Source: Paenibacillus_D tarimensis_A (GTDB lineage Bacteria; Bacillota; Bacilli; Paenibacillales; Paenibacillaceae). From it: a stretch of 64,000 bases of DNA. Numbering within the stretch: position 1 is the first letter of the stretch; every line of letters begins with the position of its first letter. The position numbers and the translations under genes were made by a program. The notes under the pieces are model-generated. The model saw only the letters and a list, made by a program, of their open reading frames with translations. It did no database searches and was not told the origin of the DNA. Below are positions 43,950-52,363 of the stretch, in pieces. The stretch lies in NCBI GenBank assembly GCA_041281825.1, contig CP166298.1, positions 1,240,001 through 1,304,000 of the forward strand, given 5' to 3'.

Positions 43950-44462
43950 ATGTTGAAGACGCTCTCCAAGGGCATTGCGGCCCGAATCAAAGAAAGTGCG
44001 CCTGATCATCCTGCCAGTGCTGCAGTATTGCAGTATTCTATATCCTTTATCCTAAATGCGGTCGTTATCATCGTACTATCGATACTGATATCGCTTTTTA
44101 CCGGCCGGACAACCGATGTGCTTATTGCATTATTTATTTTCGCATTGCTTCGACAGATTTCCGGAGGGTTTCACCTAAAATCGGGGACGGCATGTGTGGT
44201 GGTCTCGGTTGCGGCCGCCAATATTTTACCTTTCATCCAACTGAATAACACAGGAGTTTTGGTTTCGACGATAATCAGCATGATCCTGGTAATTTTTTTT
44301 GCACCATCTCGCATAGAAAAGCAGACAAAAATACCCAAGTCGTGGTATCCTATGCTTAAGATGATTGCTCTAATCATCGTAGGAAGTAACTTACTGATCA
44401 AGTCAGACATCATTGCCTGCACTGTTTTACTCCAATCCATAACTTTAATTACAAGGAGGTGA
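43950..44462 (+). CDS. agrB: AgrB-family peptide-processing protease
   Basis: 170 residues; ATG 43950, or GTG 43944 overlapping the preceding stop and better spaced from AAAGGAG. AgrB topology with several membrane segments; the catalytic pair lies in LRQISGGFHLKSGTACVVV (His and Cys seven residues apart). AgrB cuts the AgrD precursor at its C-terminus and forms the ring of the autoinducing peptide. The substrate gene lies seven bases downstream. Confidence 0.93.
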   Translation: MLKTLSKGIAARIKESAPDHPASAAVLQYSISFILNAVVIIVLSILISLFTGRTTDVLIALFIFALLRQISGGFHLKSGTACVVVSVAAANILPFIQLNNTGVLVSTIISMILVIFFAPSRIEKQTKIPKSWYPMLKMIALIIVGSNLLIKSDIIACTVLLQSITLITRR

Positions 44463-44468
44463 ACATCG

Positions 44469-44591
44469 ATGAAACAAAAGATCGCTTTCCGCGTAGCTAC
44501 TTTACTAGCGGCATTGGCTACGATCATTGTCACTACTACGGCTAGCTATTGGTACGGATACCAAGAAGAAGTGCCGGAAGAACTGTTGTAG
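44469..44591 (+). CDS. agrD: AgrD-like precursor of a cyclic autoinducing peptide, 40 residues
   Basis: ATG 44469 behind CAAGGAGGTGAACATCG, stop TAG 44589-44591. It has the AgrD layout: amphipathic N-terminus (MKQKIAFRVATLLAALATII), a core TTTASYWYGY and the acidic recognition tail QEEVPEELL, which parallels DEVEVPKEL of staphylococcal AgrD. There is no cysteine at all; the serine before YWYGY would have to close a lactone instead of a thiolactone. Too short for usual gene calling. Confidence 0.9.
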   Translation: MKQKIAFRVATLLAALATIIVTTTASYWYGYQEEVPEELL

Positions 44592-44599
44592 GTGAATTT

Positions 44600-45001
44600 A
44601 TGGTGTACCTATCCTTGACGAGTGACCTCAATGGCGATTCCGGAATTGTATCTGTGGCAACCGATGAGATTGATTTTATTCAGTATGTGAAACCGTCTGA
44701 CCGGGTATTTGTTTTTACTCAAAGTAATGAAGAGTACTGCGTACCGGGACCTTTAAAGTATTGGCTGAAGGCTTTGCAGAACAGCGGTTGTGAATTCGAG
44801 CAGGTTGATCGGAATATTGCGGTGAATCTGAGGAATATCAAACTGCTGGACAAGCAGTATAAGCTAGCTTACTTCGAAGCGAAGCCAGGTAGCAACTCGA
44901 AAAACTGCACGATCTCTTTTGGCAATTTTAATAAAGTTCTAGAAAAAGTACTGCAGATTAATCCGTCAGTCATCGTCACGAATCAAGTAGGCTCCCTTTG
45001 A
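44600..45001 (+). CDS. LytTR-domain DNA-binding protein of the agr-like operon
   Basis: ATG 44600, nine bases after the agrD stop and behind GTAGGTGAATTT, gives 133 residues; a longer upstream frame overlaps agrD. LytTR-type features: IDFIQYVKPSDRVFVFTQSNEEYCVPGPLKYWLKAL... FEQVDRNIAVNLRNIKLLDKQYKLAYFE, matching the fHRSflVNlxxI pattern. There is no receiver domain, so it cannot be switched by a classical phosphorelay. It is the likely output regulator, and its operator may be near 43065. Confidence 0.83.
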   Translation: MVYLSLTSDLNGDSGIVSVATDEIDFIQYVKPSDRVFVFTQSNEEYCVPGPLKYWLKALQNSGCEFEQVDRNIAVNLRNIKLLDKQYKLAYFEAKPGSNSKNCTISFGNFNKVLEKVLQINPSVIVTNQVGSL

Positions 45002-45019
45002 TCAGGGAAGCCTATTTTT
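44988..45019 (+). terminator. Terminator of the agr-like operon
   Basis: TAGGCTCCCT-TTGATC-AGGGAAGCCTA (one bulged A) overlapping the LytTR stop, followed by TTTTT. Confidence 0.85.
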
Positions 45020-45343
45020 AATTGAAATCGAATAACAATCGGAAGTGGAACAGCTGCTTGCGTATGTCAGGAAGCATCCATTTATGCCGCTTGAAACTTC
45101 GTTTAGAAACCATCCATTCCTTGTCTTTGCAAGTCCTGTACGACGAGGCCGGAAAGCACTGTCTTACACGGTTAAAGTGCAAATAACTTAGAAAATTTAG
45201 ATCCACCGGCGGAACATATATAAGATCCGGAGAAGTCTTATATCTTGTTATTTATAACCTTACAAAACGATTTCGCATAGTGTAACAGTATACAAATTCT
45301 TCTCGTTTGATTGAGTACCGTTTCTTCGGACGGGGGATGAACT

Positions 45344-45793
45344 ATGAAGCGAACTGCTGCAATTGATCCAAAAAATGAAAAAGAAATGTTGGAGAAGAAG
45401 ATGCCGAAGCAGGAATTTTTTGAAACTAAAATGAAAACAATGCGTTCAGACGGAAAGGTTCATATTAGCTTTTCCCTTGAGAACATTTCCGGAGAAGACC
45501 AGAAAATACAATACGGCTCGGGACAGAGTTATGATATCTGGGTATACAACGACCTGGATGAAGAGGTTTACAGATGGTCTTACAATAAGGTTTTTACTCA
45601 GGCTCTGATTGAAACTGAATTAAAGAAATCCGGACTACTCGAATTCGTGGAAGTATGGAACATGCAGGACAACCAAGGCACCCCTGTTCCACCGGGAACG
45701 TACACATTTGCGGTAAAAGTAATGATCGGGCTGCAATCCGGGACGATCAGCCAAGACGAACTGACAGCCAGTTCAATTATAGAACTCAGGTGA
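45344..45793 (+). CDS. BsuPI-type intracellular proteinase inhibitor-like protein
   Basis: 149 residues from ATG behind GGGGGATGAACT. The BsuPI domain occupies the body: VHISFSLENISGEDQKIQYGSGQSYDIWVYNDLDEEVYRWSYNKVFTQAL... GTPVPPGTYTFAVKVMIGL. In Bacillus, such a protein inhibits the intracellular serine protease. No signal peptide is visible, so a cytosolic role fits. The first 25 residues are charged linker. Confidence 0.88.
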   Translation: MKRTAAIDPKNEKEMLEKKMPKQEFFETKMKTMRSDGKVHISFSLENISGEDQKIQYGSGQSYDIWVYNDLDEEVYRWSYNKVFTQALIETELKKSGLLEFVEVWNMQDNQGTPVPPGTYTFAVKVMIGLQSGTISQDELTASSIIELR

Positions 45794-46177
45794 AATCAGT
45801 AAACGAGATCGGCATGCTGTATTAGGCTTTTTACAAGATGACGATCACAGGCCATCCCTTTAACCGGACAGTGGATCCGTTATTTGTGACATTTGTCTCG
45901 TTTTGCCGGTTTCGCGGACCCACGTTCCGTTATTCTCTCGATTTCTACTCATGAAAGCCATAAAAAGATGAAATAACGGATCGTCTGTCCTTTCGATTCT
46001 TCGGAGTGCCATTTTATTCACAGATAAGGTATTCTCGGTCCGCTCCATCGTCCACCAATCATGTAAAGCAACATTGTCGCACATTTGAAAAAAGAGCACT
46101 CCGTGACGTGAGCGCTCTTTTTGCCAGCTTCATTTTCGATTTACGCGGTCATAATACGGTAACGCGCGGCTAATGCA
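45794..46177. other. Intergenic gap with leftward terminator
   Basis: AAAAAGAGC/GCTCTTTTT at 46088-46122 can terminate the leftward SEC-C gene. CCGTTATT and AATAACGG occur at 45877, 45928 and 45972 as short dispersed inverted copies. No gene is convincing. Confidence 0.55.
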
Positions 46178-47287
46178 TCAGTTCCCTTCTTCCATCATCC
46201 ACTTCAGTAGGTCAGGGAACTGAACCCATAGCCTAGAATGGTATGCGATATATTCAATTGCTTCGTTCTCATCGCCAAAGCCTATGAAGTCGGGCATTTC
46301 ATCAGGGAATGGTTTCCTGCCGAACAGATAATCGGGAACATGAGGATTCTGTTTCTTCGCAGAGCGGAATAGAAGCTTTAAGGAAGGGGTGACCCCTTTC
46401 TTAAGGTACTCGAGTATTAGCCGATCATAGGCAAAAGAGGCTGAGGCGTCTTCATGAAAGGCCTCGAGCAATTGCTCGGCTTCCTCAAACCTGCGCAGCT
46501 CCAAATATGCAGGCAGCAACAGGAAGCGTGCCCCCAAATTGTCCATATTGTTCAATTCGATGATTTCATCCAGTTCCTTTGCCGCTTCGGCTGCTTGCCC
46601 ACTTAACCACAGCGACTGAGCATACTGATATTTGGCCTGCATATAGTCCCTTGTTTCGCGGATCAGCCAGAAATGTCCCTTGTCCTGCACGAATAATTGC
46701 TTGTCCAGCTTACGTTCTTCATGTTCCAGCCGCTTCTTTAAAGCGGGAAGAGTCGAAGCGATATAGGCTTCCGGGTCTTGCCCGGGCACGAAATCCGGTT
46801 CAAACTGATCTGCTTCGTCCCATTCCTGTTCCCAATCTTCATCGGATGGAAACTCGCCCGAATAGCTGAATTCCAGCATATCCTGATATCTGCTTGAGAT
46901 GGATGCGGCGGATATGTTGTAGCGGTCTGCCAGTTCAGCTTGTGTGATTCCCAAACCATAAGCTTCGGACATCAAATATTCAACCGCCGCACATGCTACC
47001 TGGGGCTTACGCACAACCGGCGAAACCGCGCTGGAGTATTTATGCCAGAAAGATACGGCCTGCAGCAGGAATTCGTCAGGATACCTTCCACCCAAGGAGT
47101 GAACGATGCTCGTCGCGATGATTTGATAGAGAGGGTTATTCCACTCCAAATCGGTACTAATCAGCTCATGGATGTCCAAATCGCCGGATTTGAGCTTAGC
47201 ATCGGATTCTAAACAGCATTTTTTGTACTTTTTGCCGCTGCCGCAGTGGCAAGGATCGTTTCTGCCTATTTTGACGCTATTACTCAT
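46178..47287 (-). CDS. SEC-C-motif protein
   Basis: ATG 47287, behind GGGGAGAAATTGTAC, gives 369 residues. The N-terminal SEC-C zinc motif is perfect: KIGRNDPCHCGSGKKYKKCC. A following HTH-like segment (GITQAELADRYNISAASISSRYQDMLEF) and a helical, TPR-like C-terminal half (KYQYAQSLWLSGQAAEAAKELDEIIEL...) suggest a regulatory or adaptor protein. The SEC-C motif is borrowed from the SecA tail and binds zinc and sometimes SecB or ribosomes; the role here is unknown. Confidence 0.88.
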   Translation of the reverse strand: MSNSVKIGRNDPCHCGSGKKYKKCCLESDAKLKSGDLDIHELISTDLEWNNPLYQIIATSIVHSLGGRYPDEFLLQAVSFWHKYSSAVSPVVRKPQVACAAVEYLMSEAYGLGITQAELADRYNISAASISSRYQDMLEFSYSGEFPSDEDWEQEWDEADQFEPDFVPGQDPEAYIASTLPALKKRLEHEERKLDKQLFVQDKGHFWLIRETRDYMQAKYQYAQSLWLSGQAAEAAKELDEIIELNNMDNLGARFLLLPAYLELRRFEEAEQLLEAFHEDASASFAYDRLILEYLKKGVTPSLKLLFRSAKKQNPHVPDYLFGRKPFPDEMPDFIGFGDENEAIEYIAYHSRLWVQFPDLLKWMMEEGN

Positions 47288-47444
47288 GTACAATTTCTCC
47301 CCGTTCATTTAAATATGTTTTCATTGTACCATGTCAAGAGGGGCGGGGTACAAATTTTATTAACCTTGTTCGATAGATCACTTATAATAATTGATAAAAT
47401 CCAGGTGGAGGGAAAATTCCATGCGATACAATTGGTTGACCGCA

Positions 47445-47500
47445 ATAAAAAAAGCCGGACAGATGCAGGATATTCCCTGGCATTTGACCGGCTTTTTCTC
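47445..47500 (-). terminator. Terminator of hisC
   Basis: AAAAAAGCCGG and CCGGCTTTTT, 12 bp past the hisC stop; on the minus strand the hairpin ends in a U-run. Confidence 0.8.
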
Positions 47501-47511
47501 CATAAGCCTCC

Positions 47512-48582
47512 TCATTCCCCCAGTAGACTATGAAGTTCCTGCAATACAACATCCATTTCTTCCGGGGTACCGATGGATATTCGCAGCTTGTCGTGAAGAC
47601 GAGTGTCTTCAAAGTGGCGAACGTAGATGTTTCTCTCCATTAACTCTTCATACAGGTATCTAGCTCCGTTGTCTCCCAGATGGGCAGGAGGCGAGCATAA
47701 AATAAAATTGGTTTGGGAGGGGATGACGCCGAACCCTAATTTTTGCAGATCTGCACTGAAAGCGTCACGGGTTCGCCGGACAGCTGCCGCGGCTTTTTTC
47801 ATATACTCTTGATCGTGCAGAGCTGCCAACGCCAGCTTCTGGCTGATTGCGTTCACATTGTACAGGCTTTTTCCCTTTTCCAGCGCGGCAATTAACGATT
47901 TATTGGAAAAACACCAGCCAACCCGGGCCCCGCACAAGGAATACACTTTAGAAAATGTCCTTACAACAATTAAGTTTTTGCAGCGATCTAATAATGAAAT
48001 GGCAGATAATTCGGATTCGGCAAAATCGATATAAGCTTCGTCGATAACAACAAGTCCTGCAAAACGGCTCACAAGCCGCTCCACTTCGGAAAGAGGCAGC
48101 ATCAGGCCCGATGGGGCATTTGGATTAACGAGCATGATGGCCTGCGCCCCGCTATGAAGCAATTGGTCTATATCGACAGAAAAGTCTTCCCGGGTTGGAA
48201 TTTCAACGCACTCCACTTGATGAATCGAAGCAATATACGGGTACAGCGAGAAGGTTGGATCCGGAATGGCGATCCGGCTGCGAGGTTCCAAGAACACTGT
48301 AAAGAGCAGGGAGATAATTTCACTTGAACCGTTTCCGCAGAACGTTTGGCTTTTGTCCACACCGTACAATTTTGCCAATTCCGCACGAAGCTCGCCGCAG
48401 CGTGAATCGGGATAAAGTCTGAGCGGGTTCTCGCCGATGGTGCGCAGTGCTTGAAGAACTTTTGCCGATGGCGGGTACGGGTTTTCATTCTGATTCAGCT
48501 TAATCACTTGACTTCCTTCCGGGGGCTGGGCACCCGAAGCATAAGGCTTGAGCCGCTGGATATGAGGCAGTACAATGCCCAT
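47512..48582 (-). CDS. hisC: Histidinol-phosphate aminotransferase
   Basis: 356 residues from ATG 48582 behind TTAGGAGGAAAAAACG. PLP-dependent class I/II fold: KLNQNENPYPPSAKV at the start, CGNGSSEIISLLF, VNPNAPSGLMLP, DEAYIDFA, the lysine of TFSKVYSLCGARVGW (about 212) and RISIGTPEEMD. The enzyme converts imidazole-acetol phosphate with glutamate to histidinol phosphate; isolated copies can also act on aromatic amino acids. No other his gene is close. Its leader has three copies of the CTTTGAG/ATCCCTATGT repeat. Confidence 0.92.
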   Translation of the reverse strand: MGIVLPHIQRLKPYASGAQPPEGSQVIKLNQNENPYPPSAKVLQALRTIGENPLRLYPDSRCGELRAELAKLYGVDKSQTFCGNGSSEIISLLFTVFLEPRSRIAIPDPTFSLYPYIASIHQVECVEIPTREDFSVDIDQLLHSGAQAIMLVNPNAPSGLMLPLSEVERLVSRFAGLVVIDEAYIDFAESELSAISLLDRCKNLIVVRTFSKVYSLCGARVGWCFSNKSLIAALEKGKSLYNVNAISQKLALAALHDQEYMKKAAAAVRRTRDAFSADLQKLGFGVIPSQTNFILCSPPAHLGDNGARYLYEELMERNIYVRHFEDTRLHDKLRISIGTPEEMDVVLQELHSLLGE

Positions 48583-48596
48583 CGTTTTTTCCTCCT

Positions 48597-48745
48597 AACA
48601 TAGGGATCTTTGAGTGGAGCTCAAAGTCTCTCCGAATACATAGGGATCTTTAAGTGGAGCTCAAAGTCTCTCAGAATACATAGGGATCTTTGAGTGGAGC
48701 TCAAAGTCTCTCCACTTCGAGTCTCTCCACTGCGAGTCTCTCCGC
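48597..48745 (-). repeat. Leader repeat, locus 3 (upstream of hisC), three units
   Basis: Read leftward: GAGAGACTCGCAGTG, GAGAGACTCGAAGTG, then three units GAGAGACTTTGAGCTCCAC + TYAAAGATCCCTATGT separated by ATTCTG or ATTCG, the last one running into TAGGAGG. Confidence 0.92.
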
Positions 48746-48879
48746 TTATATGAATCATCCGGTCTTTAGGATCCGTAAAGAAGATGATATGATGAGTGTA
48801 TTCGGAATTTGTCATTCATGAAATGGTCAGTTTGCGATTATTCATAGTGTCAGATGACGTCAAATGCGAGGGGATGCTG

Positions 48880-50301
48880 ATGATTGAACTCACACCCAAG
48901 CTCGATGAAACATCGGGTGAAGCTCTGTATATGCAGTTGTACCGTTATATCCGTGGCGAAATCGCGGCGGGTCGAATTCCGGCCAACAATCGGCTGCCTT
49001 CGATTCGCAGACTTTCCTCGCATCTTGGCATCAGCCGGACACCCGTAGCGCTGGCCTACGATCAACTGCTTGCGGAAGGATATATCCGTAGTCAACCGCG
49101 AAGCGGATTTTTTGCCGCCGAGATCGAAGCGATCGCCGCGTCCCCGTTAAACAGCCGGGTTGCCGTACCGCCTTCGCTGCCGCGCGCCTATCACGCATCT
49201 CTGGAGGAGCCTGTCCGATACGATTTTGGTTACGGGAGTGTTGATTTGCTAAGCTTTCCGCTTACGAAATGGCGAAAGCTAATGAACCGGTGCTTGCTGT
49301 CGGAGAACAGCCGTCTCCTGCTGTATGGAGACTTGCAAGGAGAACCTGAACTGCGCGCGGAAATTGCGGCGTATCTGCATCAGATCCGCGGTGTCCGGTG
49401 CTTGCCTGAACAGATCGTTGTCGGTGCCGGAACGTACCATTCGCTTGACCTGCTTTTCCAGCTGCTTAAGGCGGATGTAACCTGCATGGCGGTGGAAGAG
49501 TCGGTTAACAATGGCGTGAAATCGCTCCTGGAGCAGTTCCGTTTCGACTGTCGTTCCCTCCGGTTGGAAAGCGATGGAGTCCGAATTGAAGAGGTGTACG
49601 CCAGCAGAGCGCAAGCCGTCTATATAACGCCCTCGCATCAATTTCCATTCGGCATGACATTATCGGTTAATAAGCGGATGAAGCTGCTGAGATGGGCCAG
49701 GGAACGGCAGGGGTATATTATTGAAAATGATTACGACGGTGAATTTAATTACAACGGCAGGCCGATCCCGTCGTTGCAAAGCCTGGACGAAGATGGACGG
49801 GTTGTTTATGTGGGCACCTTTTCCAAATCGCTGACCCCTTCGTTCCGGATCAGTTATCTCGTACTTCCGCCCGCATTGTTGGAACAGTTTCGGCTCAGAA
49901 GACATAGTTACGATCAATTGGCTTCACCGATTTTCCAGAAAACGCTGCAGTTGTTCATGCAGTCGGGAGATTTTGAACGGCACATGCGCAGGATGCGAAG
50001 CTTGTATCATAAAAAACATGACGTGCTTCTGCAAGCGGTTCGGCAGGTGTTCCAGGGCGTTGCCGAAATCATTGGCGCTGGGTCGGGTCTGCATATACTG
50101 CTCAGGATTCGGAACGGCATGAGTGAAACGGAGCTTGTCCATACGGCCAAGCAAGCGGGAGTCAATGTCTATCCGACATCTGTGTATGCTTTGGAACCGG
50201 AGCAAACTGCGGCTTGCACAGTATTGCTCGGCTTCGGCGGGTTAACGGAGGAGGAGATCAGGGCGGGGATCGGTCTGCTCAAGCGTGCATGGTGTGAATG
50301 A
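48880..50301 (+). CDS. MocR-type regulator (GntR HTH fused to aminotransferase domain)
   Basis: ATG 48880, seven bases after GCGAGGGG, gives 473 residues; ATG 48874 touches the ribosome site. The N-terminal GntR HTH (residues 14-75: EALYMQLYRYIRGEIAAGRIPANNRLPSIRRLSSHLGISRTPVALAYDQLLAEGYI) is followed by a class I aminotransferase-like domain with ENDYDGEFNYNGRP and YVGTFSKSLTPSFRISYLVLP (PLP lysine). MocR proteins sense PLP or amino acids and usually control a divergent neighbour; here that is hisC. Confidence 0.92.
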   Translation: MIELTPKLDETSGEALYMQLYRYIRGEIAAGRIPANNRLPSIRRLSSHLGISRTPVALAYDQLLAEGYIRSQPRSGFFAAEIEAIAASPLNSRVAVPPSLPRAYHASLEEPVRYDFGYGSVDLLSFPLTKWRKLMNRCLLSENSRLLLYGDLQGEPELRAEIAAYLHQIRGVRCLPEQIVVGAGTYHSLDLLFQLLKADVTCMAVEESVNNGVKSLLEQFRFDCRSLRLESDGVRIEEVYASRAQAVYITPSHQFPFGMTLSVNKRMKLLRWARERQGYIIENDYDGEFNYNGRPIPSLQSLDEDGRVVYVGTFSKSLTPSFRISYLVLPPALLEQFRLRRHSYDQLASPIFQKTLQLFMQSGDFERHMRRMRSLYHKKHDVLLQAVRQVFQGVAEIIGAGSGLHILLRIRNGMSETELVHTAKQAGVNVYPTSVYALEPEQTAACTVLLGFGGLTEEEIRAGIGLLKRAWCE

Positions 50302-50312
50302 CATCCATTCTA

Positions 50313-51185
50313 TCATGATGCGGTCCAGTGTGCCGGACGGGAAAGTGAAGGCGGCAGCCTAGTGCCGGCATCCCCTTTTGCCGCACCCAACTGGGCTTGG
50401 GTGAGAAAGATGCTTTCTGTGAGATCGGCCCCTCCCAGATCGGCATCCCGAAAATCCGCTCCAATCAGGTCGGCCGCTCTCAGGTCCGCGCCTCTCAAGT
50501 CGGCGGCGATGAGATAAGCCCCTCTTAAGTTGGCGCCTCTGAGATCGGCTCCCTTAAGTTTAGCACCGATTAGATCGGCTCCCCGGTTGTAGGTCTTCCT
50601 TCGGTTAACTGGAACCTTAAGCCGGCGAAGGGCTTCGGACCGCACAAGTTCGCTGGTCCGCAGAAGCAAAGCATTAACTTCCGCCCGATGTGCCGCCACG
50701 TTCAATGCGAGGAGATCGCCGGGACTAAGTCGGGTGAGGTCTTCCGTCTCTTCCAGCGCCAAACGGATCGCATCGTGGATCGGTTTGGCCGGCTGCAGCG
50801 ACAGCGCTTCGGACAGATACCAAAGTAGTTCGTGGAGCTGCCGCATGACCGGGAACACCTCAAACATCTGCTTCGCGGATTCCGGTACTTGCCGCCAGTC
50901 CCGCCCTGCGAAGGTTACTTGAGAAACCTTCTGCCCCGCACCGAAGCAGTCATACACCGTGCAGCCCCGAAAGCCAATCTGCCTTAAGCTGTCGTGAACG
51001 CCGCAGCGGAAGTCGGATTGCAGGTTGTGGCAGGGCACCTCGGCATCTTTGTCGGCCGCGAAGTCTGCCGAAGCGGCAAAGGGCAGCGCAACACAGCATA
51101 GACCGAAGCAGCTCTCGCAATCGGCAAGCAAATTGTGACCGTTATCGGGGGAAGCTCCCGGGTTTTCGCGATTCTCGGACATCAT
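50313..51185 (-). CDS. Cys-rich protein with C-terminal pentapeptide repeats
   Basis: 290 residues from ATG ATG at 51185 behind GGAAGGAGACCAA. The N-terminal half has nine Cys residues (CESCFGLCC... VPCHNLQSDFRCGVHDSLRQIGFRGCTVYDCFG), suggesting a metal or iron-sulphur site. The C-terminal part (about 205-265) is a run of A(D/N)LxG pentapeptides, which form a right-handed beta-helix. Some pentapeptide proteins mimic DNA and protect gyrase, but most functions are unknown. The same architecture is found in actinobacteria and Bacillota. Confidence 0.86.
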   Translation of the reverse strand: MMSENRENPGASPDNGHNLLADCESCFGLCCVALPFAASADFAADKDAEVPCHNLQSDFRCGVHDSLRQIGFRGCTVYDCFGAGQKVSQVTFAGRDWRQVPESAKQMFEVFPVMRQLHELLWYLSEALSLQPAKPIHDAIRLALEETEDLTRLSPGDLLALNVAAHRAEVNALLLRTSELVRSEALRRLKVPVNRRKTYNRGADLIGAKLKGADLRGANLRGAYLIAADLRGADLRAADLIGADFRDADLGGADLTESIFLTQAQLGAAKGDAGTRLPPSLSRPAHWTAS

Positions 51186-51210
51186 TTGGTCTCCTTCCGC
51201 TCGTCTTCGA

Positions 51211-51678
51211 TTATATAGCCTTCATCAATAGGGATACTTTCTTCTTATTATAATAATAGTCATACACTGCATCATTTTCACTATATTGGCTTAAATCATG
51301 ATTTTTCTCATAACCTTGCTTTTTATAGTACTCTATATTCTCGCTTTTACTAGTTAGCAAGGATACCATTTTACAGCCTTTTTGCCGGGCAGATAACTCA
51401 AATTGCTTTAGAAGTCTGCGGCCTAAGCCGGTTTGCCGGTACTCGCATTTCACAAATAAATAATTGAGATAACAGTGGGCCGGATCGGTTTGGTCTACCA
51501 TTCCAAGCGCAAAGCCTATGACTTTATCCTCTACAACAGCAACCCAACAAGTATCGCGAAAAAAACGGTAAAAATTCAGATAGATCGAATCTCTTTCATT
51601 AGGCAAGGGCGAACAATCCATCTCGACAATTTGAAGAATCGCTTCATCGTAGAGATTTCTTATGGCAACAGATTCCAT
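51211..51678 (-). CDS. GNAT-family acetyltransferase
   Basis: 155 residues from ATG 51678 behind GAAGGGATGGAGTAGCT. The acetyl-CoA site is LNYLFVKCEYRQTGLGRRLLKQFELSARQKGCKMVSLLTS (R/Q-x-x-G-x-G/L pattern), followed by NIEYYKKQGYEKNH. The substrate is unknown. The gene may share an operon with the pentapeptide-repeat gene, 25 bp downstream. Confidence 0.9.
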   Translation of the reverse strand: MESVAIRNLYDEAILQIVEMDCSPLPNERDSIYLNFYRFFRDTCWVAVVEDKVIGFALGMVDQTDPAHCYLNYLFVKCEYRQTGLGRRLLKQFELSARQKGCKMVSLLTSKSENIEYYKKQGYEKNHDLSQYSENDAVYDYYYNKKKVSLLMKAI

Positions 51679-52363
51679 AGCTACTCCATCCCTTCAAATA
51701 AACAAAAAACATTTGACCCGATGATCAAATGCTTTGCCCAGGCGTACGGCGATATGAATATGTGCTCCATTGTTGATACCACATTCACGCCACTCACACA
51801 TGCCAAAAAATTACTTTGATTATATTCAGATCATTCCAATAAAGCAAGCTTTATTTTTCAGTTTCTTCATAAAGAAATAAACACCACTGCTTAAACGTTT
51901 CAGGCAGCAGTCTTTGATTAGTAGTCGAAGTAATAACGGTAATTTTGTCCTCTATATGTGAAATATCGCGGAGATCGCGAAAATAACGGTAATTAATACC
52001 GTTAAAATTGCATTTTTCTTATTGCGTAGCAGACTTGGCAGGGATAAGACCATTTATTTCCTCTATTTTGGGAATATGCTGTAGATATTCTTAAATAAGA
52101 CCATAAAATTCCGTTAAGTGCATTAAAACTAAAATTTGACTTAATGGTAGCCAGACTGTCACCTGTTCCCAGGAACCCGCATGAATTAAAAAATTCCTTA
52201 CACTACATAAACGCAGATTTAATGTTCCAATGCTAGATTCTATAACAGAACTGCTTCCGGGAAAAGCATCGTACAAAGATTCCTATGTAAGCTGAGAGAC
52301 TTTGAGCTCCACTCAAAGATCCCTATGTCATGCTCAACGATCCTATGTGAGGAGGAATGTAAG
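51679..52363. other. Long intergenic region, 685 bp
   Basis: Holds AATAACGGTAATT at about 51932 and 51984 and the inverted pair ACGGTAATTAATACCGT; ATAAGACCAT occurs twice (52045, 52095). The leader repeat of the PhoX-like gene fills its right end. No gene is convincing. Confidence 0.5.
52268..52356 (+). repeat. Leader repeat, locus 4 (upstream of the PhoX-like gene)
   Basis: GAGAGACTTTGAGCTCCAC + TCAAAGATCCCTATGT, then CATGCTCAACGATCCTATGT running into GAGGAGG. Confidence 0.88.

Noticed and set aside
45860..46099. 79-codon minus-strand frame in the gap before the SEC-C gene
   Set aside because: It spans a terminator and dispersed AATAACGG repeats, with no ribosome site or known motif.
48597..48745. 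CRISPR-like repeats before hisC
   Set aside because: Units are separated by only a few bases and occur singly at other genes' leaders, so they are 5'-UTR repeats.
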